From: Nectonema munidae
Taxonomy: Eukaryota; Nematomorpha; Nectonematoida; Nectonematidae
Length of the DNA: 64,000 bases
Assembly (NCBI GenBank): GCA_030549495.1
Contig: JAUIRK010000971.1
Location: 920,501-984,500 of the forward strand
Direction of reading: 5' to 3'
Shown: piece after piece, positions 26,801 to 41,800 of the stretch
Position numbering within the stretch: position 1 is the stretch's first letter
How the letters are laid out: each line of letters opens with the position of its first letter
Made by a program: the position numbers and the translations under genes
The notes under the pieces: generated by a model
Seen by the model: the letters and a program-made list of their open reading frames with translations, nothing else
Told to the model about the DNA's origin: nothing
Database searches by the model: none

Positions 26801-29800
26801 AGTATATAGTTTGGAGATGAATCATCGTAGTATACAGGTTAGAGATGAATCATCGTAATATACAGATTGGAGATGAATCATCGTAATATACAGGTTGGAG
26901 ATGAATCATTGTAGTATACAGGTTGGAGATGAATTATCGTAGTATACAGGTTAGAGATGAATCATTGTAGTATATAGTTTGGAGATGAATCATTGTAGTA
27001 TATAGTTTGGAGATGAATCATCGTAGTATACAGGTTGGAGATGAATCATCGTAGTATACAGGTTGGAGATGAATCATCGTAGTATACAGGTTAGAGATGA
27101 ATCATCGTAGTATACAGGTTGGAGATGAATCATCGTAGTATACAGGTTAGAGATGAATCATCGTAGTATACAGGTTGGAGATGAATCATCGTAGTATACA
27201 GGTTGGAGATGAATCATCGTAGTATACAGGTTGGAGATGAATCATCGTAATATACAGGTTGGAGATGAATCATCGTAATATACAGGTTGGAGATGAATCA
27301 TCGTAGTATACAGGTTAGAGATGAATCATCGTAGTATAACTTACGAATATGAAAATTGATTCATCTCCAAGGTTAGAGATGAATCATCGTAGTATACAGG
27401 TTGGAAATGAATCATCGTAGTATACAGGTTAGAGATGAATCATCGTAGTATACAGGTTGGAGATGAATCATCGTAGTATACAGGTTGGAGATGAATCATC
27501 GTAGTATACAGGTTGGAGATGAATCATCGTAGTATACAGGTTGGAGATGAATCATTGTAATATACAGGTTGGAGATGAATCATCGTAGTATACAGGTTGG
27601 AGATGAATCATCGTAGTATACAGGTTGGAGATGAATCATCGTAGTATACAGTTTAGAGATGAATCATCGTAATATACAGGTTGGAGATGAATCATCGTAG
27701 TATACAGGTTGGAGATGAATCATCGTAGTATACAGGTTGGAGATGAATCATCGTAATATACAGGTTGGAGATGAATCATCGTAATATACAGGTTGGAGAT
27801 GAATCATCGTAGTATACAGGTTAGAGATGAATCATCGTAGTATAACTTACGAATATGAAAATTGATTCATCCCCAAGGTTAGAGATGAATCATCGTAGTA
27901 TACAGGTTGGAAATGAATCATCGTAGTATACAGGTTAGAGATGAATCATCGTAGTATACAGGTTGGAGATGAATCATCGTAGTATACAGTTTAGAGATGA
28001 ATCATCGTAGTATACAGGTTAGAGATGAATCATCGTAGTATACAGGTTGGAGATGAATCATCGTAATATACAGGTTGGAGATGAATTGGAGATGAATCAT
28101 CGTAGTATTCAGGTTAGAGATGAATCATCGTAGTATACAGGTTAGAGATGAATCATCGTAGTATACAGGTTAAAGATGAATCATCGTAGTATAACTTACG
28201 AATAAGAAAATTGATTCATCTCCAAGGTTAGAGATGAATCATCGTAGTATACAGGTTGGAGATGAATCATCGTAATATACAGGTTGGAGATGAATCATCG
28301 TAATATACAGGTTGGAGATGAATCATCGTAATATACAGGTTGGAGATGAATCATCGTAGTATACAGGTTGGAGATGAATCATCGTAGTATACAGGTTAGA
28401 GATGAATCATCGTAGTATACAGGTTGGAGATGAATCATCGTAGTATACAGGTTGGAGATGAATCATCGTAATATACAGGTTGGAGATGAATTGGAGATGA
28501 ATCATCGTAGTATTCAGGTTAGAGATGAATCATCGTAGTATACAGGTTAGAGATGAATCATCGTAGTATACAGGTTAAAGATGAATCATCGTAGTATAAC
28601 TTACGAATAGGAAAATTGATTCATCTCCAAGGTTAGAGATGAATCATCGTAGTATACAGGTTGGAAATGAATCATCGTAGTATACAGGTTAGAGATGAAT
28701 CATCGTAGTATACAGGTTGGAGATGAATCATCGTAGTATACAGGTTGGAGATGAATCATCGTAATATACAGGTTGGAGATGAATCATCGTAATATACAGG
28801 TTGGAGATGAATCATCGTAGTATACAGGTTAGAGATGAATCATCGTAGTATAACTTACGAATATGAAAATTGATTCATCCCCAAGGTTAGAGATGAATCA
28901 TCGTAGTATACAGGTTGGAAATGAATCATCGTAATATACAGGTTAGAGATGAATCATCGTAGTATACAGCTTGGAGATGAATCATCGTAATATACAGGTT
29001 GGAGATGAATCATCGTAGTATACAGGTTGGAGATGAATCATCATAATATACAGGTTGGAGATGAATCATCGTAGTATACAGGTTAGAGATGAATCATCGT
29101 AGTATACAGTTTAGAGATGAATCATCGTAATATACAGGTTAGAGATGAATCATCGTAGTATACAGGTTGGAAATGAATCATCGTAATATACAGGTTGGAG
29201 ATGAATCATCGTAATATACAGGTTGGAGATGAATCATCGTAGTATAACTTACGAATATGAAAATTGATTCATCCCCAAGGTTAGAGATGAATCATCGTAG
29301 TATACAGGTTGGAAATGAATCATCGTAGTATACAGGTTAGAGATGAATCATCGTAGTATACAGGTTGGAGATGAATCATCGTAATATACAGGTTGGAGAT
29401 GAATCATCGTAGTATACAGGTTGGAGATGAATCATCATAATATACAGGTTGGAGATGAATCATCGTAGTATACAGGTTGGAGATGAATCATCGTAGTATA
29501 CAGGTTAGAGATGAATCATCGTAATATACAGGTTAGAGATGAATCATCGTAGTATACAGGTTGGAAATGAATCATCGTAGTATACAGGTTATAGATGAAT
29601 CATCGTAGTATACAGGTTGGAGATGAATCATCGTAGTATACAGGTTGGAGATGAATCATCGTAATATACAGGTTGGAGATGAATCATCGTAATATACAGG
29701 TTGGAGATGAATCATCGTAGTATACAGGTTAGAGATGAATCATCGTAGTATAACTTACAAATATGAAAATTGATTCATCCCCAAGGTTAGAGATGAATCA

Positions 29801-32800
29801 TCGTAGTATACAGGTTGGAAATGAATCATCGTAGTATACAGGTTAGAGATGAATCATCGTAGTATACAGGTTGGAGATGAATCATCGTAATATACAGGTT
29901 GGAGATGAATCATCGTAGTATACAGGTTGGAGATGAATCATCATAATATACAGGTTGGAGATGAATCATCGTAGTATACAGGTTAGAGATGAATCATCGT
30001 AGTATACAGTTTAGAGATGAATCATCGTAATATACAGGTTGGAGATGAATCATCGTAATATACAGGTTGGAAATGAATCATCGTAGTATACAGGTTAGAG
30101 ATGAATCATCGTAGTATACAGGTTGGAGATGAATCATCGTAGTATACAGGTTGGAGATGAATCATCGTAATATACAGGTTGGAGATGAATCATCGTAATA
30201 TACAGGTTGGAGATGAATCATCGTAGTATACAGGTTAGAGATGAATCATCGTAGTATAACTTACGAAATGAAAATTGATTATCCCAAGGTTAGAGATGAA
30301 TCATCGTAGTATACAGGTTGGAAATGAATCATCGTAGTATACAGGTTAGAGATGAATCATCGTAGTATACAGGTTGGAGATGAATCATCGTAATATACAG
30401 GTTGGAGATGAATCATCGTAGTATACAGGTTGGAGATGAATCATCATAATATACAGGTTGGAGATGAATCATCGTAGTATACAGGTTAGAGATGAATCAT
30501 CGTAGTATACAGTTTAGAGATGAATCATCGTAATATACAGATTAGAGATGAATCATCGTAGTATACAGGTTAGAGATGAATCATCGTAGTATAACTTACG
30601 AATATGAAAATTGATTCATCTCCAAGGTTAGAGATGAATCATCGTAGTATACAGGTTGGAAATGAATCATCGTAGTATACAGGTTAGAGATGAATCATCG
30701 TAGTATACAGGTTGGAGATGAATCATCGAAGTATACAGGTTGGAGATGAATCATCGTAATATACAGGTTGGAGATGAATCATCGTAATATACAGGTTGGA
30801 GATGAATCATCGTAGTATACAGGTTAGAGATGAATCATCGTAGTATAACTTACGAATATGAAAATTGATTCATCCCCAAGGTTAGAGATGAATCATCGTA
30901 GTATACAGGTTGGAAATGAATCATCGTAGTATACAGGTTGGAAATGAATCATCGTAGTATACAGGTTAGAGATGAATCATCGTAGTATACAGGTTGGAGA
31001 TGAATCATCGTAATATACAGGTTGGAGATGAATCATCGTAGTATACAGGTTGGAGATGAATCATCATAATATACAGGTTGGAGATGAATCATCGTAGTAT
31101 ACAGGTTAGAGATGAATCATCGTAGTATACAGTTTAGAGATGAATCATCGTAATATACAGGTTGGAGATGAATCATCGTAATATACAGGTTGGAGATGAA
31201 TCATCGTAGTATACAGGTTGGAGATGATAATATATATAAAAATATAATGAATAAAAATATGAGAGATTGGAGCATATCTTGCTCCTTTTGAGATTTAGGA
31301 AGATAGCAACTAGAAATTATGAGGGCTTGTCTGTTGAGATTTCGGAAGATATACTATATTTGTCAGTGGTCTAGCAAGGCCATGTAGAAAATAACATGCG
31401 TAATGCCTCTTGTCAGACTATTATATTCTTAAATATAAAAATCGTCATAGTTCAAAAAACAAATTTATAATCAAAATTTGATTGGCTGTGATAATATGAT
31501 TTCTTTTGAAAATTTGTTAATAATTAAAATTATTTTCCATTATGATATACACATCAATTGAAAGCTAATAATTGTTCACTCTTAACAATAGATAAAATTA
31601 TATTTATTAGAAACATCGTAATTATTTATTAGTGAATATTATCTTTTCCGATATGCCATCTTAGAAAATTTTGACCAATCACTTTCCTTTACAAGATGTC
31701 AAGTTTTATGCGCATAACTTTGGCGTTTGTCAACGATTATTTAAGGTGCGCTATATCAAATTGTTACTTACTGTGTACACCTCACCATCTTATATCGCCT
31801 TCATTTCTCCTGAGGAATGGATGCGAACAAAAAAGATGTCTAGATAATATGGAAAATATTTGAAAGTTCCAATAAATTTGGTGTATAAATATTTAACATC
31901 GTTCGCGTATAAGCTAAAAAACATCATTCAAAAATTTCTGTATATAATCAATATTTATTGCATAAAGTATTTGAGTGAGGACACTAATTTTCAATGTATG
32001 TGCTAACTAATGGAAAATTTTTACACACAGATGTAGACATCTTTGCCAATTTTCATCCAAAATAAATTTTAATGTCAAAATGCTATTTTTTTTATAACTT
32101 TTTCAGATCTGTATTATTTTTAGTGATTTAGTTTATCGTTAGTTTTATTCTAGTGTAAGTTAATTAATTAATCAGGTGCTGTTATAAATTTGATAGCTGT
32201 TAACTAGTTTTTTGTAAGCTTTGCGTCATAGTATTTGCTAATTTAGGATCCGTAGGTAAAACTTTCGTTCTTATTTGAAGAGAGTAAATAACACCCATCA
32301 ATTTTAGCATCAAAAAACGCTCTATTTTTTCAGATTTTGAGAATTATTTCTATTTTTTAAAAATAATAAACTTAACATTTTGAATTATATTTCAAAAAAT
32401 AAGCATTTTATTGTACTAATTTTAAAAAAATGAAATATTTACTAAAAAATAGACTTAGGGAAATATTTTCAGTGTTAAAATTAAATATAAAAGTGTATTA
32501 TGTATATAATCCGTTTTATAAAGTTAAAGGTACCCTAGGATGTTTTTATCGAGAAGGCACAATTGCGCCTCTTGTATCGGACTATGAAGAAAGAAGTCTT
32601 GATCGGGGATCGAATCCAAGACTTTGAATTATCGAAACCCAGTATCTTACCCACTTTACTATACCTTTATATTATTTATTTATTTATATAATTTGTAAAA
32701 AATATATAGGATGGCATAGAAAATGCGAACTAATTTCATTTTTGAGTGGTAGAAAACTCATCTGTCACATGTTTTGATATCCTCCAAAACCTCAAGATCT

Positions 32801-35800
32801 TAGACGTGGAATACAGCCCCTCATAATTTTACTTATTAACTTCAAAACCTCAAAAAGAATAAATGTGCACTTTTTTAAAACAAAAATTGCTCCGTGTTCG
32901 ATTTGATATAATAAAAAGAGGAAGTCTAATGCTCATAATGTTTGAACAATTAACTTTTTTAGTAAATCTATCCATTCTTAATTGGAATAAATGAAAAAAA
33001 GTATTTTCTTATCATATATTATTATTATTCAACTTTTTTGTAAAACTTTTTCAACTAAATGAACCAAGTAACTTTTTTATTTTTGGGATTAATTTAATCT
33101 TTGTTGACTACTCTCTTTCTTCTATATATTTTATCAATTCTTATATTAATCCAAAACCATTTTGAGACTTGCGTCCACAAAAACGCTCTGAAATGGATGG
33201 AGAACATTGAATTTCGTATTTATGATGATAGAGAGCCTCTAAAGGTGGAACTTTTTGATAAGAATAAATTACTTGACGAGTAAGTTCACAACTATTTTTC
33301 ACTACTTATTATACATAATTATTTATAATTAGTTGTATGAATTTTTTATTCAATATTTATTTATTTTATTGAAGTAATTAAAACCTAAGCTACAACTATT
33401 TAGCTTGACTGTCAACTGGGCATTCCGCTTTTTTAATCTTCTCATTTTCAACCATATGTAAGTTACCATATTTTATTGTTGAGAAAAACGAGACATTTAA
33501 CAAATGCTAGCAAAACGGACAATTTTCAAAACTAAGTTTAGTTGAAGCTAAATTCAAGACAAATTTATATATAGTATGCAAAATAATATCATAAAAAAAT
33601 AATTTTATCTACAAGAAAACTTATTTTAGATTTTTCATGTTTAAAATACCAGCATCCATATTTTTCTGATGAAGCAACTTTACACATAAATTTTGGTATT
33701 TCAAAGTTGTAGAATAAAACTTGGAACATTCCTTATTAAATTTTTTAATTTTATGTAAATAACAGCTACCGATTTTGATATTTGGTTATAATATAAGTTA
33801 AGATAAAAAAAATGGGACACATATTAAAAAGACTGATGAATAAAATGGTACTGTACCGATCAAAACGGTACGTCTGTTCAGCTTAACCATATGTCAATTA
33901 TTTTTCAAACAAATTATAACGGTTAAATTAAATTAAGGACTTTTTACTATATGCTATGATTTAAAATGGCGATTAACATGTTTACTATAAACATTAAAGT
34001 TATTTTTCACAAGTTCTATTTTCCTGTTATGTTGTATATAAATTAAGTAATATAATTCATTATTATTCTTTACGTTGTTGCGGAGTAGTTACGCTCACTA
34101 TAGTACTTAGTTAACAAAGTCAAGAATAAACGTGTGGTATTAATAGTTATTTAGGTTAGATTATTGGTAAAATAAAAAAAAATTGAATTCACTTTCCAAA
34201 TAATCATAAAAACATGCTATTTGAATCCAAATTCGTGCAAGACCACAAAGTTCTCCCTAGTATATGTATTATTTATTTCAAAATACGTAGAATCATACAG
34301 GAATAAAAAATTGCATTTATTGGATACATAAGGAGTTAAATCATAACAATTTTTTTGTCAAGTTCCTAAATATTTTTGTGGCTTGTTGAGTATTTTAGTT
34401 TTATCTGGTTATAGAATAATTCCTTTTTCTTATCAAGAGTTTTCTCTATGCTATAGTGAACAACGTTTTCTCATATTTACCAGAGGAAGCCATGTTTTTC
34501 ACAGTCTGATAAAGTTGAAAGTGTGTGGTATGGGAATATGAAGTACATTCGTAATTGAAAAAAGTGATGACAGAAAATGATTTTGATAAATAAAAAAAAA
34601 GAAGAGAAAAAACGAATCTGATAAAAGATAAAATAAAAGAAGATAAAAAAACTGAGAAGAGTAATCACCATAGTATTAGAGAGTAGATGAGATCGAAAAT
34701 GGTTTAACAAAAAGATGAGTGTAAAACGAATCTGAGGATGAGTGAAGGATAAAAGTGATAAAAAGAGAGGATTGAATAACGAAATTGCTGATGGTTTTTT
34801 TTCAAAAATGTGTCATCAAATTGAAAAGTTTTAAATAGAAGAAAAGTTGTTAAATGATATATGCTAAATCCTTAAAAGATGCTTCAACAAGACATTTTTC
34901 GCGCGGTTTTGCAAGGATGGATATTTTTAAAGCGTTGAGTATTTTATTCACAAATAAAAAATATTTTGTGAACAAGGAAAACAATTATTTTATTTTAAAG
35001 AGATATCATCTGCACCTTTTTTTATTCCAAGTTACTACAAGTTAAAATTTGCGATCCAGTTATTATCAATTTGATTAAACGAGCTGAAAGACACAATCTA
35101 AATTAATTATATATACGAAACCTTATTATAAATGTATAACAAACATTATGTTGGTTTCTTTGATCAAAACATACTTTTATTTTTAAAAATTCTAATTTTT
35201 CATTTTTTTTGTTAATCATGTTTTTAATATCTTTTTTCTCCTCCTCAAACAAAGATATTAAATGTTAGTAGAGTAAAGGAAAAGTTATGTTTTCATAAAT
35301 AAGCTGATAATGTAACTCTGGTACTATTAATCTCTTTTTCAAAAATGATCCTTTTTTTGTTCTCTTTCAAAAGTGTTTTTTCTTTATTCATTTTTATATT
35401 CTACAGAACAAGTTTATTTTTTAACGAGTATAAAATGGAAACAACACACGATGTTTTCTTGTGTTTTGGGCACATGTACAAGCTACAAATCCATTTACTC
35501 TTTACCCTAACAGGACGAAAGTTAGTAAGGGAATCAATATTTCCAAAACAGATCATGAATGTCTCCTTCTTAAAGGTTTTTTCTCACTTTTTCATTTTAA
35601 TAAAGAGAGACTATCTAAAGATTTACTACTATGGGTTCTTTCAATATATAACAATTTCTATTTAAGCAATTCTATTTTGTCTTTTCGCAATTGAATTTTG
35701 TCTTTTTCCAATTCTATCGGAATTAGAATTTTTAGTTTTGTTGTCATTTTTGTTTAGACTATTTAAATTAATTTTTTTACAAGAAATTATCAATATTTAC

Positions 35801-38800
35801 AAATTTTTACTATTTCTTTAATTTTTTATTTACTTTTTTAGTTAAAAAATTTTTTTACATTTAATTCAGTAATATATATTAATAATTCTAATATTATTTA
35901 AAAAATATTTTTTGATTAGTTAAAAATATAAGAAATAATAAAAGAAATTTATTTGTAAATAAAATTATTTAAGTTTTATCAATAAATGGACAGAAATAAA
36001 AAGAATATAAACACAAATAAATCAAAAATTTTAATTCAGATAGAATTTCAAAAAACAAAATAAAACAAAAAATGTTATGATTCCTTTATCCACAAGTTAT
36101 CTTTGCGAAACAGAATTTTTCACTCGTATTGCGATGAAAGCATGTTTCATTTTTCAAATTTGCGCTTAACGAAGTTATGAGATTCATCTCGTGAATAAAT
36201 TCGGATAACCCTTTTCAAATATTTTTTATATTGCAATTATAAATATCACTTAATCTTAGTATAAAAATGATTAACATATTTTACTAACGTAAAAATGCGT
36301 CATGATTTTTTATCTATATAGTAGGGGCGCGGGTGCGAGATTTTTTAGAGGTAAAAAGGCTTCCTGGAGAATAAAAGTTTGGAAACCACTTGAATAGAAG
36401 AAAGAAAATGAAAAAAATATATTGCATCAAAAACTAGTCTATACCTATTCATAGAATAGTGAAAATTTTCGCGGTAAAAATATGCAAAGTTTCTGTTTTC
36501 CTTCTTATAAAATTAAAAGTTTATGTGTAAAAATTGAGTTTTATTTATTTAAATCTTAGTCATGATTATGTTCAATTCATTTTAGAAAATTTCATGCTAC
36601 ATGACAAATTTAAAAGATATTGGAAAGTTAGAAATTGAAGGTATTTTTTTTAAATATATTTTCTTATACACATTTTTCAAAGGTTAGAACTTTTCCGTTG
36701 TATTTTTTAACTTATGTGCAGTGGCGTACCAAGAGGGGCAGGAGGGGCGGTCTGCCCCGCTCTCAAAATTTATTTGCTAAAAATTTAATCGAGATATTTT
36801 AGATTTAAATGGGTAATGTAATAATCGTTTTCTACACTTTTTATTCCTTCCGTACACTTATAGTACCATCACGTATTTTTCAATGTAATTCCTTAATACT
36901 TCTTCAACTACTCTCATTATGGCACTTTTAGAAAAACTTATTTCACTAAATCTTCAATTAAAGATTGGAACAATGTACCTCAAAATATTGTGGATGCACC
37001 AACATTAAATATATTTAAAAATAGATGAGACTTCCATTGGAGTCATCGCAAGTTTTTATACTTGTGATATTTCGTCTTATGAAAACACAAATATCTCATT
37101 ATTTGAAGTTATTATTTTTAGATGCAATTTTAATAAGTTTGAACAACCTTCTTTTTGCTTAGTAAAATATGTTATGTTGTTATGTTATATAGTATATACC
37201 TCTATTAAAAAGTTTTGGGCGTTTTGAAGTGTTATTTGAAATTGTGAAGGACGGGAAATTTAGCATCCGCTCCAGGCACCATTAAAGATAAGTACGTCAC
37301 TGCTTATGTGCATAGCTAAAATAACTGGAAGAAATTTGAAAGATGAAGCAATTATTAATAATAAATTTTAAATGAGATGTCTTCGTTTAAACGTAGATGC
37401 AATTAATGTAGTACACAGGCATAATCCCTTGAAAAGTATGGGATAGCAATGATTAGGTTTAAAGTGAATTTATAAAGTTTAAGGTGTTGATTTCTTTGCC
37501 AATAGTTGTTAATGTTCTTGCTTATAAAGTATATATAGACAATAGCAACCCTGAAGTATTATTAAACATATTTATATCACACAAATAACATTATATCTCT
37601 AATAGAATTAAAAATACAGTTGCAGTGTATATGATATTGCAATTTTGATAAAATCGACTGTTGTCATATGTTGTTCATGCTAGACTAATAATAATATACA
37701 GCGGCCTATTCAAGGGGACGGGGTTGGGTGGGTTGGGCATTGTGCCATTGTCCCACTCTTTCAAAATGAAGTTTGAAGCTTATTTTGTAAATATATATAT
37801 ATTATAGATTGAACTTGATATATTGCAAATTGCAAAATCAATGCTGATCAATTATTTGAGAAAATAAAAATAGAGCGTGTGCATTACCTTAATTATTTGG
37901 GCTTATTGATAGATGATAAGCTAAACTGGCATATGCATTTGTCTAGTTTATCAGGTAAGCTAAGTTCTATTATAGGTATGTTTACAAAAACAAAAAATAT
38001 ACTATCACCTGAAATACATTTGATGCTGTATAAATCTCTCTTCTTACCACATCTAAATTACAGCATATCTAATTGGGGTCACAGCAACTCAAACATTTTT
38101 GCAATTCAGAAAAAAGCGTTGAGGATAATTTTTCGTAAATCTTTTATCAGCCATACTAATTCATTATTCTATGATAACTCTTTATTAAAGTATAAGGACA
38201 TATACAGAAGAAGTATATATACCTTCATATACAAATATTTAAACTACATGCTTCCTTTAGTTTTTCACGATTTTTTCACAACAAGAAAAGATAATAATTC
38301 AAATTACTTCTTGAGACATCCGGACACACCTAGAATAGGATTGTTCAAACTGTCAGGCTCATCACAGTCCATCATTAACAAAGCTTATGATCTTTGGGCG
38401 TCAAATTCGTTTAAACCTTCAGATATATTTCTTTCATATTCAACTTTTAAGTATCATCTGAAATCGTCAGCAATCAGTAGTTATATATTTCAAGAATCAT
38501 GTAATGTAAATTGTTATACTTGTACCAATATGTTGAAAAATTAATCCTGTTTTGTTTCCTTTCTGTTAAGTTTTTTTGTATAAAGTGATTTTTTTTTTTT
38601 TATTTGTGTATATCGTTTTGAATAGCTTTTTCATATGTTTCATTTTTTCCTAATTTTGTGTATGCTTTTGACTTAGTTGTCCAATAATATATTCATATAA
38701 TATTCAATTTCTCTAACTTTCTATCTAATCTTTCCGAATTTTCTAGCCAAACTACTTATATTGAGAAGGTGAATCATACCAGCGGTCCAAGAGACCTTTT

Positions 38801-41800
38801 GATATAGCCTTGCAAATTATAAATTCTATAAAATTACATATATCTCTCTACTTTGTGAAAACTGTATTGATAATATCCATTTTGATTTTAATCTTATAAT
38901 TATATCATAAATATCTATTATTTTGCGAAATAAATTTCTTCTTCTTCTTGATATATATTACTTTCTTACTTGAATACCAGTTAAATTTAATGATAAAACT
39001 ATTTTAATCCTTTGAGGACCAGAATTTTGAAGAATAATTGTCGGCTTTTTTTCAATGGAATTTTGTATGCTTTAAGCAGACTATTATTATTTCTTGGTAC
39101 ACCGGTGTCACACTAATCCCCAAAGGGTTAATAAAAATTTAGAATTTGAAAAATTAATTTGATATAAAACTACCTTAATATCTAGTAATCGTCTACGTGA
39201 TTTAATAATGGCGTTGGAATCAAATGGGTTGGAATGTTTAAACTAAAAAGGAATTTATTTTCAAAGAAGCTTACATAAAAATTTCCTATTTTTTAAATGA
39301 ATTTCTTTTTAATCAAGTGATTAGAGCAAGAAATCTAACAGCAGCGGATATTGGAGGCAAAAGCGATCCATTTTGCCTTCTTCAATTAGTGAATCAAGAA
39401 GTAAGAACAAAGACGATTTATCAAAGCCTCTATCCCATATGGAACACAACCTTCGTATTGTAAGAAATTTTTTTCCGACTCTCTATACTTTAATAGTGTT
39501 GATGTTAAAAGCTTCCTTTTCAAATTTTAAACTATCTTTTGTTAAGAGATGTTAGTGATATGTTTGCAACATTGGATGTCTTTGTCTACGATGAAGATGA
39601 TAATAACGCTAAAGACTTTTTAGGCAAACTTCAAATCCCCCTCTTATCTGTGAGTGAACACTTTTTTGCTTTTTATATTCAAAATTCTGTATCCATACGA
39701 TAAATGGCATAAAACCCTCAAAAAAGCTTAAACCCAACATCTAGTAATAGTTATTTTAGTATTGAAAGAAATTTGATACATGATGTGGGAGTGATGATAT
39801 CAGCATTAATTTGTACATCATCAAACCAAGCATTTAAACTTGAAAGGCTGACACCAATAACTTAAGATTGCCATGGAAATCTACGCATTTTTTATATCTC
39901 GAAAAAAATATATTTTAAAAGTAAGTTTGAAAAATTTCCTTTTAGGAAGCGTTGAGTAGGAAAAGATTAGGAAGAAGAAAAAAGTTTATTTACAAAAAAC
40001 GATTAGAAACACACAAAAATATAACCTTAATGAACGAATTAATTGCAGAAAGCATATATATAAATACATTGTTATAAGTTATACTAAACAGAAATTTAAC
40101 CAACTTCGGATGTGTTTGTTTGTAAGATAGCGGAAAAGCTTGTAAAAGCCGTTGAAATGAGTACCTCAATGAAAATAAAAGTAGAACATTGAGAAGAGAA
40201 GTTAGTAAAGAACTATTATAATCATATAAAAACGTTTGTAAAGTAACAAAGCACTTCAATAAATGTTATTAAAAAGTAAAATATGTATACTTGCAAGAAA
40301 AGAAGTTATGTCTCGGACATGAAATGTTATTGTAATGAGTTAATGAATGATGGCGAAGATTCTTTTTAAAGGCATTGAGGTGTGTAAAAAAAAGGTATTG
40401 TGACATTGAATGATTCCAAATTACATTTGCTCTTGTTTGTTTAGGAAACACTGCTTTAAGAAACGTTCTTAAACGCCATTATTCCCGGAGTGATTTACGA
40501 ATGCTTTTTAACTGCAAGACCAAACACATATTTTGTCATCAAGTTAAAGGGTCATATGTTCGAAATGTCTTTTGAATTAAATTTTCATTGGTTCAAATCA
40601 TCATTGATTGAAAGTTATTTGTTGAAACATCCTACAACCGCATACGTATAGAAGAAAAAGAAATCATTGTAATAAATAAGATACGGAATTACGATTTTTA
40701 TAAAACATTTATGGAATTTGAAGTAAAGAATTGAATACACAAGAAAGTATGTTGAACAATTTGTTTTCTAATCATCTGTTTAATAGATCATCAATGACGA
40801 AGCTATCTGGTATCAACTGAAGGATAAAAGTTTGAAGAAAAAAATGAAAGGGGAAATCAAACTAAAGATGAAAATGAATTATAACTTGGTATCGTTGATT
40901 TTACTTTTATTATGCTCAACTTTTCATCCATTTTTACACTGATTCGTATATTTTTTTTATCTTCTATGTAAAAATTGAAAATCTTGATTATTTATTATTT
41001 ACCTTCATCTTGATTTTTAATGATTTAAAATAGTGTCTCACAAAGCACGTGTAAAGTACCTATTGGGGGTAATTTAGCAATTTTTCAGGGGGAATGAACG
41101 CTAGGGTATCAATATAAAAAATTTTTAGTATGCATATCCCTACAAGTAGACGAATTATTATTTGTTGCAGCAATTGTTAAAGAAACGTTTTATGCTTAAA
41201 CGATAAACGATACACTTTAAGATGATAGACATTTTATTCATCATACGACTTTGCCTTTTTTTTATTTGATTCAACGAAAACATATGACAGCTGGAATAAT
41301 ATAATAATCTTCATATAAAACCTGCTTTTAGTCATTGAGTAAGATTTTAACTTAAAAATTAATTCAACAAGATTTTATTCACTCATTTCATATTATAGGA
41401 ATTCTGTGCATACGTAGAGATAGAAATTTTTTAATTTTGGCGGGGAAATAGAAAAATTTTATTGGAGGAGGGCAAAAAACAAGCGATGCTTCAAGCCTAA
41501 GTCAAGAGATCATCTGCGCCAATTAAAAATGATATTGAGATTTATGAATTTGAAAATGTTTCATCAAATGCCTTAAAAGGCAAATAAAATATTTAAGTAA
41601 TTGAGAGAGAAATATACAGTTTAGAAAGCACATTTTTTAACGGTAAAAATCTGTTATTCAATTTATAATCTCATTCATTGTATTTTTAGATACAATGATT
41701 CATTTCTCAAAAAAGGTAAAAGGTTTATCTCTAAGTGAGGTTGATAAAGGAATATTTAAATTATGAAATAAATTACTTTTTTTTAAATAGCTAAATAAAA

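Noticed and set aside
26455-31227. Regular 28-bp repeats that could suggest a CRISPR array
   Set aside because: Units are head to tail with no unique spacers, and lie inside an intron of an animal gene with no cas genes.
35345-35694. Two overlapping + frames of 106 and 77 codons
   Set aside because: Low-complexity F/I/L-rich translation, no domain, no suitable splice sites in phase with exons 7 and 8.
39990-40451. Two minus frames of 89 and 60 codons in intron 10
   Set aside because: No recognisable motif and typical AT-rich random-frame composition.
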